A stretch of DNA of 11,608 nt from an uncultured Mollicutes bacterium. GTDB taxonomy: Bacteria; Bacillota_I; Bacilli_A; RFN20; CAG-826. The notes beneath the pieces are model-generated. The model searched no databases. It was not told the DNA's origin and saw nothing but the letters and a program-made list of their open reading frames with translations. Where the stretch lies: the NCBI GenBank assembly GCA_937893635.1, contig CALBGF010000214.1, positions 1 to 11,608 of the forward strand, read 5' to 3'. A program made the translations under genes and the position numbers. This document shows positions 1-6,927 of this stretch, piece by piece. How positions within the stretch are numbered: position 1 is the first letter of the stretch; each line of letters begins with the position of its first letter.

Positions 1-849
1 CGCGCGACTAAATCATTAAGACAAACTGGTTCTACTATTAAGCCATTACTATATTACTTAGCTATGGTAATGGGAATGGATGTTAAAACAAAATTAATTA
101 GTCAAAAAACAACATTTCATTTAGAAAATGGTAAAGATTATTCTCCTTCTAATGCCGGAGAAAAATACGCTAATAAAGCAATAACTATGTTAGAAGCGTT
201 AGCGGTATCTGATAACATTTATGCTACTAAAACTCTTTTACTTGTTGGAAGTGAAAACTTAAAAGATTTATTAATCAAACTCGGTGTTAAGGATGCTGTT
301 AATAATGCTACAATTGGGCTAGGAACTAATGTCATGTCTCCTCTCCAGTTAGCGGCAATATTTAATACATTTGCTAGTCTTGGTCATTATTATAAACCAA
401 GATTTGTTAAATCTGTTTATCTAGAAAACAATCAACTTATTTATAATAATCCTAGTGTTAATTCATATAATCTTGATGAAAATATCGTTACAATTTTGAA
501 TTATATGTTAACAGCACCTTTTGACTCTAATTTAAATAGTTACATATCCCCCTCACTTATTAATTATCAAACAAATGTTACTTTTGGCGCTAAAACTGGT
601 TCTACTGAATCTGATTCTTGGGTTGTAGGATTTAATCCCAACTATACCATTTGTGTTTATGTTGGAAAAGATGATAATACCTCATTAAAAAACGGCAAAC
701 TAGCCAAACAATTATTTGTTAGTATTGCCGATTCTTTAACTAAGAATGATAAGGATATATATTATAAAACTAATACAAATTTGCACTCTTTTAAAATATA
801 TAATGAATCAAAAAAAACTTATTCAAATACTTATTATTCTTTATATTAA
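1..849 (+). CDS. Penicillin-binding protein, transpeptidase domain (5'-truncated, likely class A)
   Basis: This is the C-terminal 282 codons of a D,D-transpeptidase that cross-links peptidoglycan outside the membrane. The reading frame is open from base 1, so the true start lies upstream of the window and the ATG at 64 is internal. All three serine-acyltransferase motifs are visible: STIK, with the nucleophile serine at residue 11 (bases 31-42); SDN at residues 70-72 (208-216); and KTGST beginning at base 592. The phrasing RQTGSTIKPL around the serine and MSPLQLAAIFNTFASLG before the KTG box resembles the class A (PBP1-type) family, but the glycosyltransferase domain that would prove it is outside the window. 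Class B remains possible. A polar tail of about 75 residues rich in N, K, S and Y follows the KTG box. The stop codon overlaps that of the convergent gltX gene, with no terminator between them. Confidence 0.88.
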   Translation, partial: RATKSLRQTGSTIKPLLYYLAMVMGMDVKTKLISQKTTFHLENGKDYSPSNAGEKYANKAITMLEALAVSDNIYATKTLLLVGSENLKDLLIKLGVKDAVNNATIGLGTNVMSPLQLAAIFNTFASLGHYYKPRFVKSVYLENNQLIYNNPSVNSYNLDENIVTILNYMLTAPFDSNLNSYISPSLINYQTNVTFGAKTGSTESDSWVVGFNPNYTICVYVGKDDNTSLKNGKLAKQLFVSIADSLTKNDKDIYYKTNTNLHSFKIYNESKKTYSNTYYSLY

Positions 850-2291
850 GCATTTACTCTTTTTAATATTTCTTCTTTTCCTAATAATTTAATAATATTT
901 ACTAATTCTGCGCCATGCATTTGGCCAGTAATTTTTAATCTTAAAGGCATATATAAGGATTTACCTTTTACGCCAGTTTCACTAGCTATTTCTTTAAACA
1001 TTGCTTTTAATGTTTCTGGTTCTAAATTATCTAAAGTCTCTAATTTATTAGCAAAAGTTTTTAAAACAAGTGGAGTAGATTCTAAATTAAGCATTGCTAA
1101 AGCTTCTTCGCTTTCATCTAATTTATATTCATACATTGGCTTAATTAAATTTACAATTTCTTCACCATATTGAATTTGTTCTTTGAACATATTAGCTAAG
1201 AATAATAATTTGTCGTCATCAAAATTTTCAATATTAACTGCTTTAGCCAAATATGGTTTTATAAATTTTAAATATTCTTCATCACTTAATTTTTTAATGT
1301 ATTGACCATTCATCCAATTTAATTTATGTTGATCAAACATTGATGGTGATGATGACATACGACTTGGATCAAATTCTTTTTTAGCTTCTTCTAAAGTAAA
1401 GAATTCTTTTTCACTATTTGGTGTCCAACCTAATAAAAGAATGAAATTAAATATAGCTTCTGGTAAATATCCTAATTCACGATATTGAGACATAAATTGT
1501 AAAATGTTATGATCACGTTTAGATAACTTTTTACCATTTTCATTAATGATAATAGTCATATGTCCAAATGTTGGTACTTCCCAACCAAAATATTTATAAA
1601 CTTGAATTTGTTTTGGAGTATTAGATAAATGTTCTTCTCCTCTTAAAACATGGGTGATTTCCATCATATGGTCATCAATTACAACCGCAAAGTTATATGT
1701 TGGAATGCCATTACTTTTCATAATTACCCAGTCACCAATATCATCATTATTAAATGTTACTGGTCCACGAATCAAATCATTAAAAGTAATATCCATATGA
1801 TCTTGAAGTTTTAAACGTATACAAGGTTTTCTTCCTTCTTTACGATATTTTTCTTTTTCTTCTTCGGTTAGATGCAAACAGTGACGATCATATTTAGGAG
1901 CATTAATATCACGGGCGTATTGTGCTTCTCTACTAGCATCTAATTCTTCTTCATTACAGTAACATTCATAAGCATATCCATGTTCAACAAGCCAATTAGC
2001 GTATTTATGATATGTTTCCAAACGTTCCATTTGACGATATGGTGCATATTTAGGATTTGGTTTTAAAGGAGATTCATCAGGAATAATTCCTAGCCACATT
2101 AAATCATTAAGTTGGCTTTCTTCTCCACCTTTGACGTTTCTTTCAATATCAGTATCTTCTACTCTAAAAACAAAATCACCATTATATCTTTTAGCATATA
2201 AATAGTTAAATAATGCCGAACGCGCTCCACCAATATGTAAAAATCCTGTTGGTGATGGGGCATATCTTACACGTACTTTCTTTTCTTCCAT
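846..2291 (-). CDS. gltX: Glutamate--tRNA ligase (GltX)
   Basis: Cytoplasmic class I aminoacyl-tRNA synthetase that joins glutamate to tRNA-Glu using ATP. The start chosen at 2291 gives 481 residues, the usual length. The Rossmann fold opens with YAPSPTGFLHIGGARSALF, which holds the HIGH-type signature (HIGG, residues 19-22). The KMSKS-type loop is KLSKRD (255-260). Between them lies a C-x-C ... C-x-H set (C110, C112, C138, H140) placed like the zinc site of E. coli GltX. An all-helical anticodon-binding region fills the C-terminal third. An in-frame ATG at 2300 would add three residues and overlap ispF, but the AAAGGA ribosome site abuts it; at 2291 the spacing is 8 bases and the junction reads TAA-T-ATG. 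It is the last gene of ychF-ispF-gltX. Whether it also charges tRNA-Gln cannot be told from here. Confidence 0.97.
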   Translation of the reverse strand: MEEKKVRVRYAPSPTGFLHIGGARSALFNYLYAKRYNGDFVFRVEDTDIERNVKGGEESQLNDLMWLGIIPDESPLKPNPKYAPYRQMERLETYHKYANWLVEHGYAYECYCNEEELDASREAQYARDINAPKYDRHCLHLTEEEKEKYRKEGRKPCIRLKLQDHMDITFNDLIRGPVTFNNDDIGDWVIMKSNGIPTYNFAVVIDDHMMEITHVLRGEEHLSNTPKQIQVYKYFGWEVPTFGHMTIIINENGKKLSKRDHNILQFMSQYRELGYLPEAIFNFILLLGWTPNSEKEFFTLEEAKKEFDPSRMSSSPSMFDQHKLNWMNGQYIKKLSDEEYLKFIKPYLAKAVNIENFDDDKLLFLANMFKEQIQYGEEIVNLIKPMYEYKLDESEEALAMLNLESTPLVLKTFANKLETLDNLEPETLKAMFKEIASETGVKGKSLYMPLRLKITGQMHGAELVNIIKLLGKEEILKRVNA

Positions 2292-2292
2292 A

Positions 2293-2769
2293 TTAATCAT
2301 CCTTTCTTAGTAACACAATAGCGGTAGCAACACATGCTTTTCCTTCCCCTACTGCTCCTAATCCTTCATTTGTTCCTGCTTTTATCGAAATGTTTTTAAT
2401 ATCTGTACATAAAATATTAGCTAAAACATTTCGCATTGAAGGAATATAATTTTTTAGTTTTGGTTTTTCTAAACTGATTGATACATCAGCGTTTCCAATA
2501 ACATATCCTTCTTTTTTCATCATTTCATAAATTTTCTTTAAAATGATTTTTGAATCGATATCTTTAAATTCATCACTAGTATCTGGAAAATGTGTACCTA
2601 AATCTCCTAAAGCTAAAGCACCTAGTATTGCTTCACCTAAAGCATGAATTACAACATCCGCATCACTATGACCTAATAAACCTAAGTGATATGGAATTTC
2701 TACTCCACCTAAGATTAGTCTTCTTCCTTCCACTAAACGATGAATATCACTAGCATAACCTATACGCAT
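2293..2769 (-). CDS. ispF: 2-C-methyl-D-erythritol 2,4-cyclodiphosphate synthase (IspF)
   Basis: Enzyme of the MEP isoprenoid pathway. It cyclises CDP-ME 2-phosphate to ME-2,4-cyclodiphosphate with release of CMP. It is a soluble homotrimer with a metal ion at each subunit interface. The protein has 158 residues, the normal length. Metal ligands D8, H10 and H42 sit at exactly the E. coli positions, in SDIHR and GHSDADVVIHA; DLGTHFPDT follows. In the C-terminal loop T133 and E135 are kept, but the residues that line the central trimer cavity in E. coli (F7, F139, R142, E144) are S7, A139, E142 and K144 here. The start at 2769 has an AGGTG site that overlaps the ychF stop, 8 bases downstream of that gene. 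IspF next to GltX is a conserved Bacilli pairing, although the usual ispD partner is absent from this stretch. Confidence 0.96.
   Translation of the reverse strand: MRIGYASDIHRLVEGRRLILGGVEIPYHLGLLGHSDADVVIHALGEAILGALALGDLGTHFPDTSDEFKDIDSKIILKKIYEMMKKEGYVIGNADVSISLEKPKLKNYIPSMRNVLANILCTDIKNISIKAGTNEGLGAVGEGKACVATAIVLLRKDD
2300..2305 (-). promoter_or_regulatory. Shine-Dalgarno that fixes the gltX start
   Basis: AAAGGA on the minus strand lies 8 bases before the ATG at 2291-2289 and directly touches the upstream in-frame ATG at 2300-2298. Only the downstream start has workable spacing, so the gltX protein should begin MEEKKVRVRYAPS. The site lies inside the last codons of ispF, which suggests coupled translation. 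Confidence 0.65.
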
Positions 2770-2777
2770 ATTATCAC

Positions 2778-3884
2778 CTAAACATTAAATCTAAAGTGCA
2801 TAATGTCGCCATCTTTAGCAACATAATCTTTTCCTTCAATACGAAGTTTACCTGCTTCTTTAACACCAAGTTCAGTTTTATATTTCATAATATCTTCATA
2901 AGTATAAACTTCCGCTTTAATAAAGCCTTTTTCAAAGTCAGTATGAATAACACCAGCGCATTGTGGTGCAAGCATACCATCTTTAAATGTCCAAGCACGA
3001 CATTCGTCTTCTCCTACAGTAAAGAAAGTACGAAGATTTAATAAACGATAAGCTGATTTAATTACTTTATCTAATCCTGATTCGGTTGCGCCAAGCGAAG
3101 TTAAAAACAATTCTCTTTCTTCTTTAGGAAGACCCGCTAATTCGCTTTCAATTTCACAAGATACTGGAATAGCTTCTGCATTTTCTGATGCAGCGATTTC
3201 TTTTACGATTTGATAATATTTGCATCCTTCAATATTGGCATAGTCATTATCAGAAACATTAGCAACATAAATAATTGGTTTTAATGTTAAAAGTCCAAAA
3301 TTAACTTTAGCGTATTGTTTTTGTTCACTTGTTAAACTAACTGAACGTGCTGGTAAACCACTTTGTAAAGCGTTAAATAAAGGTGTCAAAATATCCATTT
3401 CAAACATTGACATTTTATCTTTACTTACACGTGCTTTATTTGCCACTTTATCAATACGTTTTTGAACAGAATCTAAGTCCGCCATCACAAGTTCAAGATT
3501 AATAGTTTCAATATCACGTTTAGGGTCAACACTATTATCAACGTGAATAATTTCTGTTGAATCAAAACAACGAACTACTTCTACAATTGCGTCACATTCA
3601 CGAATATGCGCTAAGAATTGGTTTCCTAATCCTTCACCTTTTGATGCACCACGTACTAATCCCGCAATATCATAGAATTCAAATGTAGCGTTAATCTTTT
3701 TCTTTGGATGAAATATTTCACATAAATCATCTAATCTTTTATCTGGTACTAAAACAATACCAGTATTTGGGTTGATTGTGGCAAATGGATAATTTGCTGC
3801 CTCAACGTGTGAATTTGTAATTGCGTTAAATAATGTAGATTTACCAACGTTTGGTAATCCAACTATACCTGCTTTTAAGCCCAT
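2778..3884 (-). CDS. ychF: Redox-regulated ATPase/GTPase YchF (Obg-like, OLA1 family)
   Basis: Translation-associated P-loop NTPase of the TRAFAC class, known to bind ribosomes and to prefer ATP in studied members. It has 368 residues, close to the family norm. The P-loop GLPNVGKST lies at 9-17. The G3 motif is DIAGL (72-76), followed by [15 protein letters not shown], typical of the HAS-type NTPases that lack the catalytic glutamine. A helical, probably coiled-coil insertion spans roughly 120-195. The G4 motif is NVSD at 209-212, where most YchF proteins have NxxE. A TGS domain occupies about 285-367, with [12 protein letters not shown] at its start. The start at 3884 has a strong TAGGAG ribosome site 10 bases upstream, and a sigma-A-type promoter lies just beyond. 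It is first in the operon with ispF and gltX. Confidence 0.97.
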   Translation of the reverse strand: MGLKAGIVGLPNVGKSTLFNAITNSHVEAANYPFATINPNTGIVLVPDKRLDDLCEIFHPKKKINATFEFYDIAGLVRGASKGEGLGNQFLAHIRECDAIVEVVRCFDSTEIIHVDNSVDPKRDIETINLELVMADLDSVQKRIDKVANKARVSKDKMSMFEMDILTPLFNALQSGLPARSVSLTSEQKQYAKVNFGLLTLKPIIYVANVSDNDYANIEGCKYYQIVKEIAASENAEAIPVSCEIESELAGLPKEERELFLTSLGATESGLDKVIKSAYRLLNLRTFFTVGEDECRAWTFKDGMLAPQCAGVIHTDFEKGFIKAEVYTYEDIMKYKTELGVKEAGKLRIEGKDYVAKDGDIMHFRFNV

Positions 3885-3915
3885 AAAATATACACTCCTA
3901 ACATTAAGCCTATTT

Positions 3916-3944
3916 ATTATACAATTAATATTTTCTAAAGTAAA
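3916..3944 (-). promoter_or_regulatory. Sigma-A-type promoter of ychF-ispF-gltX
   Basis: The minus strand reads TTTACT (3944-3939; 4 of 6 matches to TTGACA), a 17-base spacer, then a perfect TATAAT (3921-3916). Transcription would begin near 3909, giving a leader of about 25 bases that contains the TAGGAG site of ychF. An all-A/T inverted repeat (3951-3970) lies just upstream of the -35 and could act as an UP-like element. The call rests on sequence match and position only. Confidence 0.65.
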
Positions 3945-3985
3945 AAATATTTTATATTTTTTTATATAAACATCAAAAAAGTAAT

Positions 3986-4009
3986 AAAAAAGCCACCCAA
4001 ACGAGTGGC
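3986..4009 (-). terminator. Intrinsic terminator after the cold shock gene
   Basis: On the minus strand GCCACTC-GTTT-GGGTGGC (4009-3992) forms a 7-bp stem with one G-T wobble and a 4-base loop, followed at once by six T (3991-3986). It begins 15 bases past the csp stop codon. There is no T tract on the plus side, so it works in one direction only. It separates csp and the genes above it from the ychF operon. Confidence 0.9.
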
Positions 4010-4024
4010 AAGTCTCACAAACTA

Positions 4025-4222
4025 TTATAATTTATGAATATTGGCAGCGCGTAAACCGCGATCAGATTCTTCTAAGTCAAATTCGACGGCTTCACCTTTT
4101 TCTGCTGTTTTGTAATTGTCCATTACTAAAGCAGAATAGTGGAAGAATGCATCTCTACCATCTTCAGTGCGAATAAAGCCGTATCCTTTTTCCGCATTGA
4201 ACATTTTAACTGTACCCTTCAT
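4025..4222 (-). CDS. Cold shock protein (CspA/CspB family)
   Basis: Small single-domain RNA/DNA-binding protein (OB fold) that acts as an RNA chaperone in the cytoplasm. The 65 residues match the family's usual length. RNP1 is KGYGFI (12-17) and RNP2 is AFFHYSAL (25-32); an acidic patch and RGLRAANI finish the fold. The start at 4222 is chosen because AAAGGA lies 5 bases upstream and the family begins here (MKGTVK). An in-frame ATG at 4249 would add nine residues that are not family-like. An oddity is methionine at position 8 in VKMFN, where the family nearly always has tryptophan (VKWFN), a base-stacking residue in B. subtilis CspB. It stands alone between the ABC genes and the ychF operon with its own terminator. 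The leader contains inverted repeats that may govern expression. Confidence 0.95.
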   Translation of the reverse strand: MKGTVKMFNAEKGYGFIRTEDGRDAFFHYSALVMDNYKTAEKGEAVEFDLEESDRGLRAANIHKL

Positions 4223-4308
4223 AGTCTTCCTTTCTGAAGCATATATCATGAAGCGACATATCTAACTTCACTAATAGTTTAACACTATTAGCGAAAAAAA
4301 CAAACAAA
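4223..4308 (-). promoter_or_regulatory. csp leader with inverted repeat and weak promoter candidate
   Basis: These 86 bases separate the second ABC gene from csp. The minus strand carries a perfect 8-bp inverted repeat, CTAATAGT-GTTAA-ACTATTAG (4291-4271). A weak promoter candidate overlaps it: TTGTTT, a 16-base spacer, and an extended -10 (TGT then TAAACT) whose last bases fall in the right arm of the repeat. If that is the promoter, the repeat could be an operator. Closer to the gene, TGAAG (4270-4266) can pair with either of two CTTCA copies (4253-4249, 4239-4235), and the second copy can instead pair with GAAG at the ribosome site. All of this is pattern reading; no known riboswitch is recognised. 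Confidence 0.3.
4228..4233 (-). promoter_or_regulatory. Shine-Dalgarno that fixes the csp start
   Basis: AAAGGA on the minus strand is 5 bases from the ATG at 4222. No comparable site precedes the alternative ATG at 4249. The overlapping GAAG (4229-4226) is complementary to CTTC at 4239-4236, so this site could be partly hidden in a short hairpin. Confidence 0.6.
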
Positions 4309-6927
4309 TTATTTATAAAAACTCAAGAATTTTGCAATTTTTTTCTCATTTTGGGACGTTTTTTGAATGTACAATAGAAAAATTAATAAAATTATTGCTA
4401 AAAGAGGCAATAATCTAATTAATAATTGAGCGATGTTCATTATCGAAATTCGTAAAATATCGACTTTTACCATATTAAAAACAACAACAATTCCTAAAAT
4501 AGAAATAAATGTAGAGCCAATTGCTTTCTTAAGTAAATAATAAATATAAAGAAATTTAAACTTTTTAACATCGCTAGTTGTTCCGCCTAATGCATAAATA
4601 GTTATAAAGTCGTTGATGTTTTCTTGCATGAAAAGATACACTACAAGCATAAACATAATAATTGATAAAGTAATCGTAAAAAATGAGAAAAACAGTAAAA
4701 CTTTTTCAGCAATGGTTAAAATTTGGTCAATAGTATTAGTTAAATCACCTGTTGTATTAAAAAATTCGAATTTTTTATTTTCTTTGTTTAAATGCACAAG
4801 CATTTCCTCTGTTTTCTTGTTGTCTTTTAATTGAATTTCTACATTTTTAATAATCAGATCATAATTTGATACGTTTAAATAATCTCGGAAATACACATTT
4901 ATCCAATTACTCTTTTGATAGATGTAACGATCCGAATTATCAATAATTTTTTTTATTTTTAATTTTGATTTTTCATAATAATTAAATAGTTTATTTTCTT
5001 TCATCTCGGAATGATGTAAAAATATTGTATATAAATATTCATTTTCTTGTACTTTTAAATGTTTAGCTAAAGCACTTGATATGACAATATCATCATAATT
5101 AAGTGTTTGTTTTATATCTTCGCTAATATTAGAAGAAAAATTAAAGCTGTTATTAGTAATATTTGTGATGTTACCATATGCGACATCTTTTGGATATTGT
5201 GTGTGACTATTTACATTTATACAAGCGTTTAATTCTGTTAAATTATCTAGAATAGTTTCATCTTTGCTTAAAACAAAATCACGGGCAAAGCCAGATACCA
5301 TTGAATCAGGAATTACCATATATGTAGTATCATTACCTAAACGTAATTCTTTAACATCTACATCTTTTAAAAGTTCATTAATCTGCCATAATGATATATT
5401 AGGAATATTGGAATACTTAAAGACAATTTTATTATCCGAATTTAAAAAATAATTCGGAATTTTATAAGCAAAACTATTATCATATTCACTAAATTTTATA
5501 AATTCTTTACCATCATATGCATTCAAATAATATTGTTTATCTAATAGCCACGGTAAATCTTTAATACTTGTTTCTTTATCTTTAAAACGCATTAAATCTT
5601 CTAAAATATATTCATTAAATAAGCGATTGGAATGGAATATAGTGGGTTTATCACTATAAAATATTTTTTTAATCTTAAAAAGAACTTTATCACTATATTG
5701 CCATTCTTTTTTAGCTACATTAATTTCGTAAAATAAATCATTATTTAAAAGATATTTGTTAATCTCTAAAATACTAGTGAATTGTTGCTTTATAAACATA
5801 TTAATATTCTTTAGTAGAAGGTCATTAATCCCAAGAATTATCTCATCATTTTCTAAATGCTCATTAGTATGTTCATAACCATTAATAGAAAAAAGAGAAA
5901 AATCAGCTAACAAAAATCGATTATTTTTGTGTGTTAAATAAATATCATTTGTATCAAATAAGCTATCAATATTATTTAAGTAATATGCTGATACACTTTC
6001 AAAAAATTCTGGATAATCATTAACCATATCCTGATAGTCTAAAAATGAAAAATCCACTAAATCGTAATTACCTTCAACTTTATTTTTCATGATTATACTA
6101 TCTTTGTTTAAAAATGTAGCAAAAGTATTTTGTAAATTATCCTTAATTGCGTTACTGATTAAAATTGACATACAAAACGATATAAGTCCTACTGATAGTA
6201 GTGTTGTACATAAAGCGGTTCGAATTTTCTTTAATTTTAACTTATGCTTGATAATACTAACTAATGTTTGCAATCTAAAAATTTTACGTTTTTCACTTGC
6301 TCTTTTTATTTTACACTTATAACGCATATCATTATTAATTATTCCATCTTTAATAAAAAACATCTTATCAGCATATTTATTTGCTAAGTCCAAATTATGC
6401 GTGACACAAACCACTAATCGATGTTTGGATTCGCTTTTTAAAATATCAAAGACAATTTTAGCGCTTTCTTCATCAAGTCCTGCAGTCACTTCATCACAAA
6501 GTAAGATATCCGGATTTTTTAACAAATTCATAATCAAACAAACTCGAGCCTTTTCTCCTCCAGATAAAGAGGCGGCCAATTTATTTTTTATTGTTAATGA
6601 TAGATGAAATTTAAGTAGTAAAGCATCAATATTGATATTTTTATTTTCTGCACAATATAAAATATTATCTTTTACTAATTCATTAGCAAAAAGAATATTT
6701 TTTTGATTTACATAACCGATATTAGCGTTTTTCATTACTTTATTATTAAATAAATATAAACCTTTATAATCTTTATCAAATCCCGCTAAAAGATTGAGCA
6801 AGGTTGACTTGCCACATCCAGAGTCACCACATATAAAATACAAGCCATAATCTGGTAACTTAAAATTTTTTATATCTAATATTAAAGTATTGTTATAATA
6901 TTTTTTAATATTTTTAAGTTCAATCAT
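4309..6927 (-). CDS. ABC exporter, ATPase fused to MacB/FtsX-like permease (large ectodomain)
   Basis: Membrane ABC protein of 872 residues. The N-terminal ATPase (about 1-205) is complete: Walker A GDSGCGKST (34-42), Q-loop Q75, signature LSGGE (121-125), Walker B ending in D145-E146, and switch H177. The D-loop region reads DEVTAGLD instead of the usual DEPTGALD. One hydrophobic span follows (about 237-260), then an extracytoplasmic segment of some 480 residues, then three spans near 742-768, 795-822 and 832-854. This is the MacB topology, with the FtsX-type loop IYALGGTTSDVKKFKFLY between spans 2 and 3. The gene overlaps the upstream ABC gene as TAATG and has its own GAGGG site 7 bases before the ATG, so translation is probably coupled and the two may form a heterodimer. 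By family it should export or extract a peptide or lipid-linked substrate; none is identifiable. No accessory MacA-like or two-component gene lies nearby. Base composition is markedly AT-rich. Confidence 0.88.
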   Translation of the reverse strand: MIELKNIKKYYNNTLILDIKNFKLPDYGLYFICGDSGCGKSTLLNLLAGFDKDYKGLYLFNNKVMKNANIGYVNQKNILFANELVKDNILYCAENKNINIDALLLKFHLSLTIKNKLAASLSGGEKARVCLIMNLLKNPDILLCDEVTAGLDEESAKIVFDILKSESKHRLVVCVTHNLDLANKYADKMFFIKDGIINNDMRYKCKIKRASEKRKIFRLQTLVSIIKHKLKLKKIRTALCTTLLSVGLISFCMSILISNAIKDNLQNTFATFLNKDSIIMKNKVEGNYDLVDFSFLDYQDMVNDYPEFFESVSAYYLNNIDSLFDTNDIYLTHKNNRFLLADFSLFSINGYEHTNEHLENDEIILGINDLLLKNINMFIKQQFTSILEINKYLLNNDLFYEINVAKKEWQYSDKVLFKIKKIFYSDKPTIFHSNRLFNEYILEDLMRFKDKETSIKDLPWLLDKQYYLNAYDGKEFIKFSEYDNSFAYKIPNYFLNSDNKIVFKYSNIPNISLWQINELLKDVDVKELRLGNDTTYMVIPDSMVSGFARDFVLSKDETILDNLTELNACINVNSHTQYPKDVAYGNITNITNNSFNFSSNISEDIKQTLNYDDIVISSALAKHLKVQENEYLYTIFLHHSEMKENKLFNYYEKSKLKIKKIIDNSDRYIYQKSNWINVYFRDYLNVSNYDLIIKNVEIQLKDNKKTEEMLVHLNKENKKFEFFNTTGDLTNTIDQILTIAEKVLLFFSFFTITLSIIMFMLVVYLFMQENINDFITIYALGGTTSDVKKFKFLYIYYLLKKAIGSTFISILGIVVVFNMVKVDILRISIMNIAQLLIRLLPLLAIILLIFLLYIQKTSQNEKKIAKFLSFYK

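Noticed and set aside
64..66. ATG at 64 as the start of the penicillin-binding protein
   Set aside because: The frame is open to base 1 and the catalytic serine motif STIK lies upstream of this ATG, so the gene begins outside the window.
2796..3041. 81-codon plus-strand open frame opposite ychF
   Set aside because: It is antisense to the TGS-domain coding region and its F/N/S-rich translation is typical of a shadow frame in AT-rich DNA.
3951..3970. TTTATAT / ATATAAA inverted repeat upstream of the ychF promoter
   Set aside because: It is made only of A and T in a very AT-rich spacer, so it is expected by chance; at most it is an UP-like element.
4271..4291. 8-bp inverted repeat just after the second ABC gene, considered as its terminator
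   Set aside because: Neither strand has a T tract after the stem; on the minus strand the T run comes before it. It is described as a leader element of csp instead.
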